Made by a program: the position numbers and the translations under genes
NCBI GenBank assembly: GCA_008828725.1
Contig: MEHQ01002830.1
Location: forward strand, 129,501 to 193,500
Origin: Saccharina japonica
Taxonomy: Eukaryota; Sar; Phaeophyceae; Laminariales; Laminariaceae
Direction: 5' to 3'
Length of the DNA stretch: 64,000 nucleotides
Shown: positions 1 to 10,175 of the stretch, piece by piece
Layout: every line of letters begins with the position of its first letter
Position numbering within the stretch: the stretch's first letter is position 1
Notes under the pieces: generated by a model
Databases searched by the model: none
What the model was told of the DNA's origin: nothing
The model's input: the letters and a program-made list of their open reading frames with translations, nothing else

Positions 1-440
1 TGCTGGATGTCGACGGGTAGAAAGGAAGGTTTAATGTGAAGAACACACACACACGAATGATAGTAGCCTTTGAAGCTGACCACTACTCTACCGGGGCGAT
101 ACATTAACGCAAACCAGGGTCGGTCGTTAGTTATGAGTGGACCGCAAGACAGCTCTCCTTCGTGACAAACGGCCCAACTGTTGGTGGACAGTTCTTCGAA
201 AATATTTCAGCACTTCACTGTTTGCTGGCAGCAGCACGACTTACAGTGAACTGAGTAGTCCGTACTTTAGTTTATCAGCAGAATTCTCTGTAAAAAACTA
301 AAAAGTAAACAAGTCGTACCCGTGCGAAGCACGCTCCACAGAGTACGAGTCTCATACAATACGTATGTACGAGGGGAAGGTGTTTTGTTGTCTTCGGATC
401 TGATGGAAAAACCGGGGTGGGTGTGTGTTCTTCACATTAA

Positions 441-730
441 TGAAATGAAGCTAGGTATAAGAGGACAGGGTATCCCTAGCCAGGTCAGCCTATGGACGGG
501 TACTCGTTGGTACTCACGTGTGTTGTTTGCTTAGAGATAGAAGAAAAGCAGCTATATTCCGTTATCCGTGATGAACGACTGAGAAGGCCGGTGAGATGGC
601 TAAAAGCCATCGGGAACCATCCCCGGTTCCCATCTAAGATACCGCCTTCCAAGTACTACCAATACGATTCTTACACCTGGTACCAGGTATTTACCAAACG
701 TTTCCACATCATGCCAGCAGCACCATAACA
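441..730 (-). repeat. 3' LTR (left copy)
   Basis: This 290 bp repeat matches 11982-12271, starts TGAAATGAAG and ends CCATAACA on the plus strand. It is preceded by TTAA (437-440). Because the element reads on the minus strand, this is the 3' LTR. The polypurine tract that should lie just inside (731-745, minus strand) is weak: GGGTGGGCTAG. Confidence 0.9.
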
Positions 731-1523
731 CTAGCCCACCCTGATGAGCCGTATATGCAGAAATATGATAAATTCGTGGAAACCCCGATTCCACGAACTA
801 AAACATGAGTCGAAGGTGCGGCTTCTCAAAACCCACTCCCACACCTCTGAATGGCAAGGCTACGAAGCCGAGCAAGGAACGTGAAAAAGAAGACACGTTG
901 GAACCGAAAATCCTACAGTCATTGTGTAACTGCCCTCCCCGGCTCGAGAGCCGGGGCTCGGTATAGCTGAGAAGGCTGGAAAACTAGACACTTAAAAACT
1001 TCCCCGAAACCCGGCCCACAACTTTCAGAAAGCTTGTCTTAAGCCCCAAGGTAGTGGCTCGATTATCCAGACCCGCCCCGGCTTTGAGCGGGGTGGGGTC
1101 GGCAGGACGAATTTCGCTAAAACTACCCCCAAATCCGCCCCAGAAAAAAAATATCAGAGAACGGTAGGCGAAAGAGAAGAAAAATAGTCCGAACCGAAAA
1201 CTCGGAAAACGTCGCAAATACAAACTACAAAGAGGTTCCGCCCCAATCCCCTGAAACAACATGAGAAAAGCATCGAGCGCAGCGGCGACGCGAAAAATTC
1301 AGCTGTCCACTGCTGCGCCTCGTGATTCATCTACGTTACGCTGAACCCCCCGCGTAAACGCGCTAGCTAAATGTACTTGTAGACACCAAGAACCGCGTAC
1401 AGCTCCTGTTGAAGTCGTGTAGCGCGCCGGAGAAAGTGGAAGCTTGATCGGTCCTGGGTCATCCAAAAGTCGAACGAAGTAAACTCCGTCCGTTGGTTAA
1501 GTCGCGCCGATTTTCCCGAGCCA
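731..1523 (-). other. 3' untranslated region of the LTR element
   Basis: No domain is recognised between the integrase stop and the 3' LTR. A strong hairpin lies near 935-956 (CCCCGGCTC, GA loop, GAGCCGGGG). Short frames on the minus strand (984-1262, 1367-1681) do not resemble a retroviral protein. Confidence 0.5.
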
Positions 1524-3794
1524 CTACAGAACGTCGTCGCCCTTGTACCAGATGTGGGCCTCGTTGGGAAGCACGGTGACACTGTACAGGCGAAGCCATT
1601 CGGCGTGCGGTACACAACCATAGCCGGGGGCCAGGAACCGTTCGCCGTTATTCCGAGAAAGCTCCCGTTGGGCAGCGCCAATCCTCATTCGACGGTACAG
1701 GCGGTTGGTTTGGCGGTGCTGGTTTGGGGTGCCGGCCCAGTATCGCAAAATTTCCCGGCGAGAGAGTCGGAGATCCATTTCCCGTTCCCAAGACGGGCGA
1801 GACAGTCCCGTCCAGTGCGTCTCGTACATCACCGCGATGACACCACCCCTGCCCCGAACCGACTGGTGTCCCGTAATTTTCTCCACTTCGAGACGTTGGA
1901 GAGGAGTGGAAACGTCGTCCTCGGTGACGTGGTAAGGGGGGGATTTCTTGGAGAAGTTGTTGAGGACGTATTGCGTCAACCCCGCAGGCAAATACTTCGG
2001 CATGTCTCCGTGGTCGTGGGGGTTTGCACAGGGCTTGCAGCGCTGTACAGACACGCGCTTGCGAGCATCAGCGCCGGGCATGTCGGAGGGCAGGTCCAGA
2101 TATAGGAGCTTAGCCCCGAGAGGGGATTTGTCTGGGGTGTCCGCGGAGGAGCAAGGTCCGACTGCAAGGACTTTGTAGGGCCCCGTCCAGTTCAGCGACA
2201 GCTTGGCCTTGAGGACCTTGGCGTCTGTGTCTGTCTTGGCCCCCTGACGAATGGTGGCTGCCGTATTGTACACCCACGCCCAGCCGCCAGTGACGAATTT
2301 GGGGACCGGACGCAAGGCGTCGGAGAGGGCGGAGTTGCGCCGGTTCACGCGAGCAACCGTGAGGGCGTGGTGTTCGCGAACGATGTCGTACGCGCGTTGC
2401 TGGCGGTCCGTCGCCAAGTCGCAGTACGCGAGGTGGTCGCGGGCCAAACTCTGGTGGCCGGCGACGCCTGCGCGCTCAAAAATCGTGAGAGGAAGTCGAG
2501 GGAGCCGACCCATGTGGACCTCGTTGGGAGCCAAACCCGTGGCGGCGCTGACCGAATTGTTGTACGCAAATTCGACGTGGGGGAGCTGTTCATCCCAGTT
2601 GTTCTGGAGCTCGTTGACGACCATCGCCAACATCTGCGCCATCGTGTGGTTTACACGTTCCACCCCACCGTTACCGTTAGGGTGGTAGGAGCTCGTGGCG
2701 AATTTTCGAACTCCGAGAAGCTGATAGACGACGTGCGAAAGCTTCGAGCAGAACTGGAGGCCGCTGTCCGAGAGTATACTGCGGGGGCATCCCCAGAGGG
2801 GGATATACTTGTTGATGCGGATGTTGGCCGTGCCCTCAGCGGTGAATTCGGCGGCGGTGACGGCGAACATGTCGGCGCGGCGACTGAAGCGGTCAGTGAA
2901 GAGCAAGATGTAAGTGTTGCCCCGCGGCGTGGTCGGAAGGGGGCCGAAGGAGTCGACGCTCAAAGCGATGCCGGGCCCTTCAGGCAGGGGCATCGATATG
3001 ACGGGCCACCGGACCGTTAGCCTCGAGGTTTTGCGCGCTTGGCACTTTAAGCAGTGGCGTAGCCACCACCTGGTGCAGATGTTCATACCGATCCACCAGT
3101 AGAAACATTCGAGCATACGCAGGGTGCACGCGGTTCCCAGGTTGCAGGAAGCTGTGGAATGGCAGGCCTGCATGACACAGGGGCGCATGAGCAGTGGCAC
3201 GTAAATGCGCAGCGGGTCGTCGTTCAACAAGCAGGCTGTTCGGCCCACCGAACGCGTGGCGTCAGGCGCTAAGGGTGGAGACGGCCGTCGAACAAGGAGG
3301 ACGAGCCCGTCGTCGGTTGTGTGCAGTTGTCCTTTGCCAGCCAGTTCCTGCACCTCCGAGAAGGAGGGGCGTTCGTGTGAGGGAAAACAGGACAAAAAGT
3401 CGGCTGGCAAGGCGTCAGGCCGGCCGAGAATGATGTAGCGTATGGCGCCGTGGCACGCGGGCTCGGACTGTTGCTCCCACGCCCAGTCGGCTTGCGAGTA
3501 GCGCGCTGCGGAATCACTGAACTGTAGTTCGGCAGGTGCGCTGAGGGCATCCAAGTTCGTCGCTGCGACAGACGGTATGCCAGCGGGCGTCGGAAGTCTT
3601 AAAAGGGGAGTCCCCTCAGGCTCGGCGCAGTCGCGGTCGGACGGAATGGGTACCGTCGGGACAGGCGAGGCGGCTGGAGCGGGGGCCATGATGACGACCG
3701 AAGGCGGTCGTGGCCGAGGGACTTGCGGCGGGGGGGGTAGCCCGCCGGGCAACTGGTTGAGGGGCCCCGCCGGGCCCAAACCCATAGTCAACAA
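1524..3794 (-). pseudogene. Ty3-type integrase with C-terminal chromodomain (second pol frame)
   Basis: This 756-codon open frame has no ATG at its head (the first codon is TTG). Residues 118-137 (ending PADFLSCFP) look like the linker that normally follows RNase H. The zinc-binding region at 206-255 keeps H212 and C248/C251 but lacks the second His (ASCNLG). The integrase core keeps D281 (LSVDSFGPLP), D343 (ILSDSGLQF) and E379 (NGNGGVER), with the normal 35-residue D-E spacing. A GPY/F-type motif (WTGPYKVL) lies near 536-543, and a chromodomain near 635-690 (VMYETHWTGLSRPSWE). It would insert cDNA into chromatin marked for chromodomain binding. It is separated from the RT frame by a gap and frameshifts, so I call it a pseudogene despite the long frame. 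Confidence 0.85.
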
Positions 3795-3937
3795 CAGGCG
3801 GTGCGGCGCCCGTGGCAGCGGCTGTTCTTCGACGCGTCCTGGTGGAAATGCGGCCCGAGGGCGGCAAAACCGTCAGAGGCGCCGGTTTGTCGGACGGCGG
3901 AGGGGCGGACGCGGCCGGATCTGTGATCGCGGCGGAA

Positions 3938-4183
3938 TCAGCTCCCTGTAGAGTGCTCGTCGGGAGAGGAGCATGCTGGGCGTACGATGACCTCCATCGG
4001 GGGCGTGAAGACGAACTTGACCCCCTTCCGAACGAGGGTGGTGATCGGTCGGGTTCGCTTTGACAGGTCAGGCAGGAATGTGCGATAGTACCCTATTCCA
4101 CCCATCAGGGCGAGGACCTGCTTGATGTTCCGGGGCATGGGCATTTTCGTCAAGGCTGACACTTTGTCTGCGTTTGGACGCAC
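3938..4183 (-). pseudogene. RT connection / RNase H start, frameshifted fragment
   Basis: This short frame contains MPMPRNIKQVLALMGG and FLPDLSKRTRPITTL, the segment that normally follows the RT palm in Ty3 elements and leads into RNase H. It overlaps the end of the preceding RT frame (4150) in another phase, so a frameshift lies near 4150-4210. It stops at 3938, before any DAS-type RNase H motif. Only about 150 bp separate it from the integrase frame, too little for a whole RNase H, so most of that domain has been deleted. Confidence 0.75.
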
Positions 4184-6627
4184 GCCCTCGGGCGAGATGG
4201 AGTGGCGCCAGACAATTCAGCATCCGTAGCACCCAGGCGTGCCTTGGAGGGGGATAACTTGAGGTTATGCTTGCGCAGCCGCTCGAAGAGAGCCCGTATC
4301 GTCTTGACGTGGGACACGGGGTCGGAGTCGAAGACGATCACGTCGTCGAGGTAGGCCGCCACTTGCCCCAATCCCTTGATAACTTCGTTGATCACTTTGA
4401 CGAACCAGCCCGGCGAAGCACTGCTGCCTTGGGGCATGACGAGCCACTCGTAGAGGCCCGTGGGAGTGCAAAAAGCTGTAAGAGGAACGGTGTCCTTGTG
4501 CGCGGTGATCTGGTGGAACGAAGAAACCAAATCAAATAGGGAAAACACCCGGCCTTTCCCCAAAGAGTCGAGGACTTGGTCCACACGGGGAATGGGCAGC
4601 TGGCTGAGGGTGCTGATCTGGTTGAGCTTTTTGTAGTTGACAGTGATCCGAACGCCTCCAGTCTTCTTCGGGATGACCACCAGCGGGCTCGAATACGGAG
4701 AAGTCGAGTGCTGAATCAGCCCTGCCGCAAGGTACTGATTTAGAGTGGCTTCCACTTCCTTGGCCATGATGGGATTTATGCGATGTGGTCTGGACGTGAC
4801 CGGCGCGCTACCTTCCGGGACCGTAATCACGAAAGGCATCAGGGAGCAGGAACCAAAATCCGTCTTGGACTTGGAGAAAACATCAGGAAATTCGCACAAG
4901 ACGTCACCCAGTTGCTCGATGGCTGCCGGGGTCCAATCCGGGCCATGGAGGTCAAACGCCACTGCTCGCAGATGCTGAGGGAGGCGCGCCCAGACGCGTA
5001 GGAACGAAGAGCGTTGTTCCGGTGACAAACGTTCAAGCAGGGCCGGCGACGGCGAGGCCGGGGGTGTTATTGGCGCGGAGGGCGGCGCCGTTACAGCAGA
5101 GACCGAAGACACCTGAGGTAACGCTGGGGGGTGCTGTAGGGCGGCCAATGGGACGCTCATCAGCGGAGCGTGGGCGATGCCGAGGAGGTCGCCAGGCGCA
5201 AGATCTGCGACCCCAACGAGGGGGAGAACTTGCCGTCCGGAGGTGACAAAGTGCTCCTCAACTGGGGGGAAATCATGCTGGGGTAACATTTCGACCAGGT
5301 AGTGCCCAGTGAGCGCCGGGGACCCATTGCTGCGTACCAGGTTGACCGCGAGTAGCTGTGGTTCATCAGACAGGGTGGCACCCGTGGCGCCGTCGTAGCG
5401 GAGGTGGAAGCCTCCACCTGAAGCGAAAGGGTCGATGGCGTAAGCCGGTACGCCTGACGAAGCGTGGTGAACAAGCTCCAGCTCACCGAAGACTCGGAGA
5501 TCCGGCTCACGGGGCGGCAAGGAGCGGTAGGAGCGGCGATTAAAACGCATCCAGCTGTCGTGGCCTAGCAGCACCGCGTGCCGCATTACCGAAGGGGGTA
5601 CCACACAGGCCCAAACTGCGAGGGAGCACGTAGGCTCATCGGTTCGGAAAAACTGGACGCTCAGACGTATGCTCGTCGAAGTTTGGAGGGGGGCCGATTC
5701 GCCAAACCCTCCCCAGGATCGTGAGACGCCTTTTTGCTCGCACGCGGGCGACGCCGCCCCAACGGAGAGCATGCGGTCTAGTACGTCGCGCATGATGAAG
5801 GTTTGTGGGGAACCGGTGTCAAGAAAAGCGACGCAACCAAAAGGCGCGAGAGCACCTGCTCCACTGTGGATCGCGATTTTGGTGGTAAAAGATGCGTCAT
5901 CGAGGATAATGGTGCCCCCGACGAGGCACGGCCCTTGTTCTGACAGCGAGAGGGAGGGGTCAACTCCAGGTGAGAATGCCGAGACCTCGGAGCTGTGGTC
6001 AGCTGGCGCGTCAGAAACGTAGGTCGAAAACTCCGGAGGAGGACCTGGGCAAGCGCGGACCATCGCCAATGGGCGAGGCGGCGCTGGAGAGATCTCATGA
6101 ATTCCGTCGGGCGAGGAGGGAGTGCAAAATTGATGAGAGGAGGCGGGGTGTGCCAACTCGGCCTCGCTTGCGCGAATAGTGTCACGGACGGTGGAAAGAG
6201 CTTTTCCGAGCAAATTCTTCCCTTGCCACCGGCGGGGATCTTGGGCCTCGGGGTCGTCCGCCCGGAGACCGATGCCCCAAACGGTGTCACAAGGGCTGGC
6301 TTCCGCCAAAAGCTTGGAGCCAGTGCTCATAAGGTGCTGTTTCATTGCCGAGTTTTGTGTGAACTTGGCAAACGTGCCTGCCAGGACGGTGTCTTCCCCA
6401 ACGCGGTCCCAGGTGGCGCCGTCGAAGTTACGCACGGTTCGACCGATGCGTTTGTGCTCGCGCGGGTCCGGCGAGGACATGATTCGAGCCGCTGCGTCGT
6501 GGTCGTGAAAAAGGCGAGCCTTTTCAGCCATCATATACTGCTCCGCACTGGAATATGAGACGTCGTCAACGACGAAGGACGAGGGAGGCCGCTGTGAAAA
6601 ATAGGAGGGGCGTTGCCAGAATAGCAA
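4150..6627 (-). pseudogene. NADAR - aspartic protease - reverse transcriptase fusion frame
   Basis: This 825-codon frame starts at TTG, right after an in-frame TAG (6631-6633). Residues 1-155 match the NADAR/YbiA family: LLFWQRPS at the start, VSYSSAEQYMMAEKARLF with the expected catalytic Glu (E29), KFTQN, TGSKLLAEASPCDTVWGIG (W117) and GKNLLGKAL. NADAR enzymes are N-glycosidases acting on ribosylated substrates: YbiA on riboflavin intermediates, others on ADP-ribose adducts. Residues 267-275 (AFLDTGSPQ) are a retroviral-type protease active site. RT spans about 590-800, with the palm motif AAYLDDVIVF at 758-767. The fusion is continuous with no stop between NADAR and RT. No ATG precedes the domain, and the frame breaks after RT, so this copy is not functional. 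The domain identity is clear; its role in the element is unknown. Confidence 0.88.
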
Positions 6628-6633
6628 CGCCTA

Positions 6634-6834
6634 CTCCGTTGAGTACTCGAGGGTAGGGTCAAAGACCGACGGTGCCGAACCGCCGGTTGCCGCTGTAGCG
6701 GTATGGGGGGGGCGACAGTGTACTTCTCTGAGAACACTGGGCCCCTGGTGCACGAGACAAGTCCGATCCCACGTATACTGGCCCGGTGACACCATCGCTC
6801 GAGGGCGAAAAATGGCCAGAAGGTTCTCTTACTG
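6634..6834 (-). other. Short open frame upstream of the NADAR TAG
   Basis: In the same phase as the NADAR frame there is only a short open stretch between a TAA near 6830 and the TAG at 6631-6633, with an ATG near 6795. It ends in FDPTLEYSTE before the TAG. It is far too short to be gag, so stop readthrough from gag is not supported in this copy. Confidence 0.4.
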
Positions 6835-6934
6835 CGCCCGATGGTCTCTCTCTGGAACCAAGGGGGGCAGGGGGCTCTGAGCCCGTTCTGCTTGACGAGA
6901 GTTGCGATTCTTCCGAATTTAACGGGAATTCCAT

Positions 6935-9900
6935 CCGGTTGGCGTGACCGGAGGCCGGGGAGTCACCACGGGCTCATCGGGCAGTGTCAGTTTTCTCCTG
7001 CTCCACTGCAACCGAAGGAGCATGGCGCAGGCGGGTTAGCGTGCGCGAAGTCGAATGGGGGCCTGCAGACCCAGAAAACGAGTTTGAAAAAACGGGGCTC
7101 GGGTGGTTGGGAACAAAGTGTCCACCGGAGAGGGCTTCCTCCATGTAGACCTGCCGGGGAAGGGGGACAAGGTAGCTAATCTTGTCGATTCCTCCTCGAA
7201 AGGAAAAAGGGTGGAACGGCCCCCGTTAATACGAGGAAATACCGAGTCGAGCTTCAACCGAGATCTCGGGGTCTCGGTGCCGGCCTTCCCGCACCTCAAA
7301 CCGACCGTTACCACACGGCCGGGAGGTGAAGGAGGGGGACACCCTCGATGAAAGAGCGACGCGCAGGCGCAACAGTCTTGGTGCTGCGCGGGGAGAGCGG
7401 AGTCTAAACCTCAGGCTCTCGTGCCAAGGGCTGAGTGGAGCGGTGCTCGAAGCGCAGGCTCCCGTCGCCTAACAAATGCCGTAGCTGAGGGGAGCGGCGC
7501 TCGAAGCGCGGGCTCTCATCGCTGGCGAAGCGGCGCTAATGCGCGGGCTTCCGTGTCCTGGCTGATGGGAGCGGCGCTCGAGGCGCAGGCTCGTCGCTGG
7601 CAGAGCGGCGCTAAAAGCGCAGTCGCCCATGCCTTGACTGAGGGGAGCGGCGCGCAAGGCGCAGGCTCCCGTCACCGACGGAGCGGCGCTGAATTAGCGG
7701 TCTCACGCACCCGGACTGAGGGGGGCGGCGCTCGAGGCGCAGGCTCCCGTCGCGGGTATAGTGCCATGAAACTTTGTAACAGGCGGAGGGGGAGCCCATG
7801 GGCTCGCCGCAGAAGCAGGTGTGGCTGCGCGCTGCGTCGACCGGATATACGGGACGACGTGCTGGGCGTAAGGCCAGCAGGCGAGGCAGCATTCGAGGCA
7901 GGTCGGCGCTGAGCGCTGGACGAGCCTGGAACACGAGCATCTTGTGAACTCAATGCTTGTGTGTTGAAAAGCAAAAGTTATATACGAAGTATATATTTAT
8001 TATGGCAGCGCTGGCGTCGCCGCGAACACCGAAGGCGGAGACGGCGGCGAAAAGGCGGGCGAGAGCGGGACATCACCATCGTGGCCAGACCCAGACAATG
8101 GGTTACCTTGTAGACCCAGACAACGGGTTACCTTGTTTCGTGTTTGTTGTAGTCGTCGATATGTCTGTTCTGCTGACATTGGCCTTGGTGTTGCCAACGC
8201 GAGCAGCCCGAGCGGTGGCGATACTTGCCTCTGGTTGTTCTGGTTGATCGAGCGCGAGGGGTTGTCATCGCGGCGGCATCAGATCATGCGTGCCTAACAA
8301 CGTCGGTACGCCGCACTGTCGTCACTGAGTTCGGTCGCTCGCGAAACAAATGGACAGGTGTCTACACTGTCTTAATGGGTGCAAGTCGTCGCGGCAGTTT
8401 CGGCCGGGGTCCGGTTTTCTCGGAGTGCGGTAGCACGGGCGGTCGGTGAAAGTAGGCTGCTCCATAGAGGAATGTCGTCGGTCCCAATGGGGGCCCAGAC
8501 AGCGAAAACCTCAGCATGGTGGTGGGCGGTTAGGTGCCAGCATATGGATGACAAATCAAGCCAAGGGTCAATGGAATGGATGGTATTCATGACATGATAA
8601 TTACACGATCCCGCCTGCCATCCAAGCGACAGGGAAGGCGTACGGGCCTGGCCACGCCCCTTAGAGGCGGGCCGAGGCCCGACGGGGCGGTTGACCGCGT
8701 ACCCGTCGAAGAAACAGGAAAGGCGAAATAAATAAATAAAAACGCCATTGAAGGCCGGTATTTTATTATTCCCAAAGCACACCGAAGACGAGACACATGG
8801 TGCCAATTGTTACAAACGGTTCTGATCTCAAGCCAAAGTTCCAGATTAAAACGTGGGTCTTAGCCCAGACCCCGTCCACACCGGCGCGTACTGCCTGTAG
8901 TACTAGCGCGGGTAAGATATGCCCACTCCGTATTACCACCTAAAATATCACTCGACATGCCCGAAGGCAGGAGGAAAAAGGGGTACACCAACCGATGCGT
9001 ATTAAAAGTACGTGTGCGACACCTGGCGCTGAAAGCTCAAAGTCCCTCCCCCCTGCAGCAGTATAGTCTCACGCAAAATTCCCGAAGGAAGTTGGATAAA
9101 TGGGGGGTGCATACGGCGAGCAAAGCCTTCTTGGCGCGCATTAACCGTTATCCCGACACCATCCCACGAAAAACCCGAAGGGATGCGGGGAAAATGAAAG
9201 GTGCCGCAGACTCGTTCGCTGAAAGACTGCAACTTCCCAAAAGCTGTTGCTGCGTCGCCACAGTTAAAAAGGACCGCTCCGCAGGCGCTGCAAGAGTCTC
9301 CGATCCAGAGGTTTCTCCAACCAAGGCTCGCGAGATCTGTGAACCAGTGCCGAAAAAAAAGGAGGCGTCCAAACGCAGGCGAGGTCAGTGGTGGTGCTTG
9401 CACGTACGAAGACTTTGCGAAGGGGATGATCTCAGCCTACGGCCCACATAGGGGAGATAGAACCCAAGGAGCCACGCTCGTCGCAGATACCGAAAAAATA
9501 AAACAATCGGTTGAAACTCGAACGAGGGCGCTGCCGCGCATCACCGGCCGGTTCGACTGAAAACAGCGAAGAAGAAATAGTGGTGTGTAATATGTAGCAC
9601 CTATGAAGATTTTGCGGAGGGATGGTCTCAGCCTACCACAAAAGTAGGGGAGAGCATACCAGAAGAGCAGAGCTCGATTCTACGCAAATCGATTTTTACG
9701 AACGCGCGCTATACTGCGGCGAGGCGGGCGGTTTCCGCATAAACGGCCACAGCGCTCGCGGCTACAACGGTTGAAAACAACGGTTGCGCGGGGTACTTGA
9801 ACAGGTACGATGGCACGATTAAAAAATAAAAGTGCTCAAGACGACCAGCGAAGGAGGCAACGTCCACCAAAAAGGAAACATTCTTGCCTGCCAGTCGTCC

Positions 9901-10175
9901 AGAAAATCGTGAAGTCGGCGTGGAAAATGCCGAGCGGAAGCCTGTGCCGCTGAAAGAACTCTGTCATCCACTCCATACCGTGCGTAGATTTGCAAGCTTT
10001 TCCCCGTCGTTGCGCCTCGTGATGGCCCGCCGATGCAGCCATCCTCGCGAACTGGGCGCCGAGTGTCCTGTCTTACGGCGAGTGTCCCATGCACGGCCAA
10101 CGGTACAGCACAGAGCAAGCGGCGTCCGCGGTGTGGGCCACGGCGCAGGCGGAAGCGGCTCCTGCGAGCGGGCAC
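6935..10175 (-). other. Presumed gag/leader region with no intact frame
   Basis: Between the P/S-rich frame and the NADAR frame I find only short overlapping frames on both strands. The region holds the GC-rich repeat array at 7430-7762. It also has a diverged direct repeat (9408-9455 versus 9602-9655, sharing GGTCTCAGCCTAC-type text). A minus-strand stretch near 9836-10042 reads like a real protein fragment but matches nothing I can name. No CCHC knuckle was found. This is most simply a decayed gag. Confidence 0.4.
7430..7762. repeat. GC-rich tandem repeats inside the LTR element
   Basis: The motif GAGCGGCGCTCGAAGCGCAG or close variants recur about every 70-80 bp at least five times, with half-unit echoes (AGAGCGGCGCTAAAAGCGC) between them. 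Each core contains a short inverted repeat (GCGCTCGAAGCGC), so the array could fold into serial hairpins in RNA. Confidence 0.7.

Noticed and set aside
1554..2105. Plus-strand ORFs across 1.5-4.1 kb and 5-6.6 kb
   Set aside because: Antisense shadows of the integrase and NADAR-RT frames; no family features of their own.
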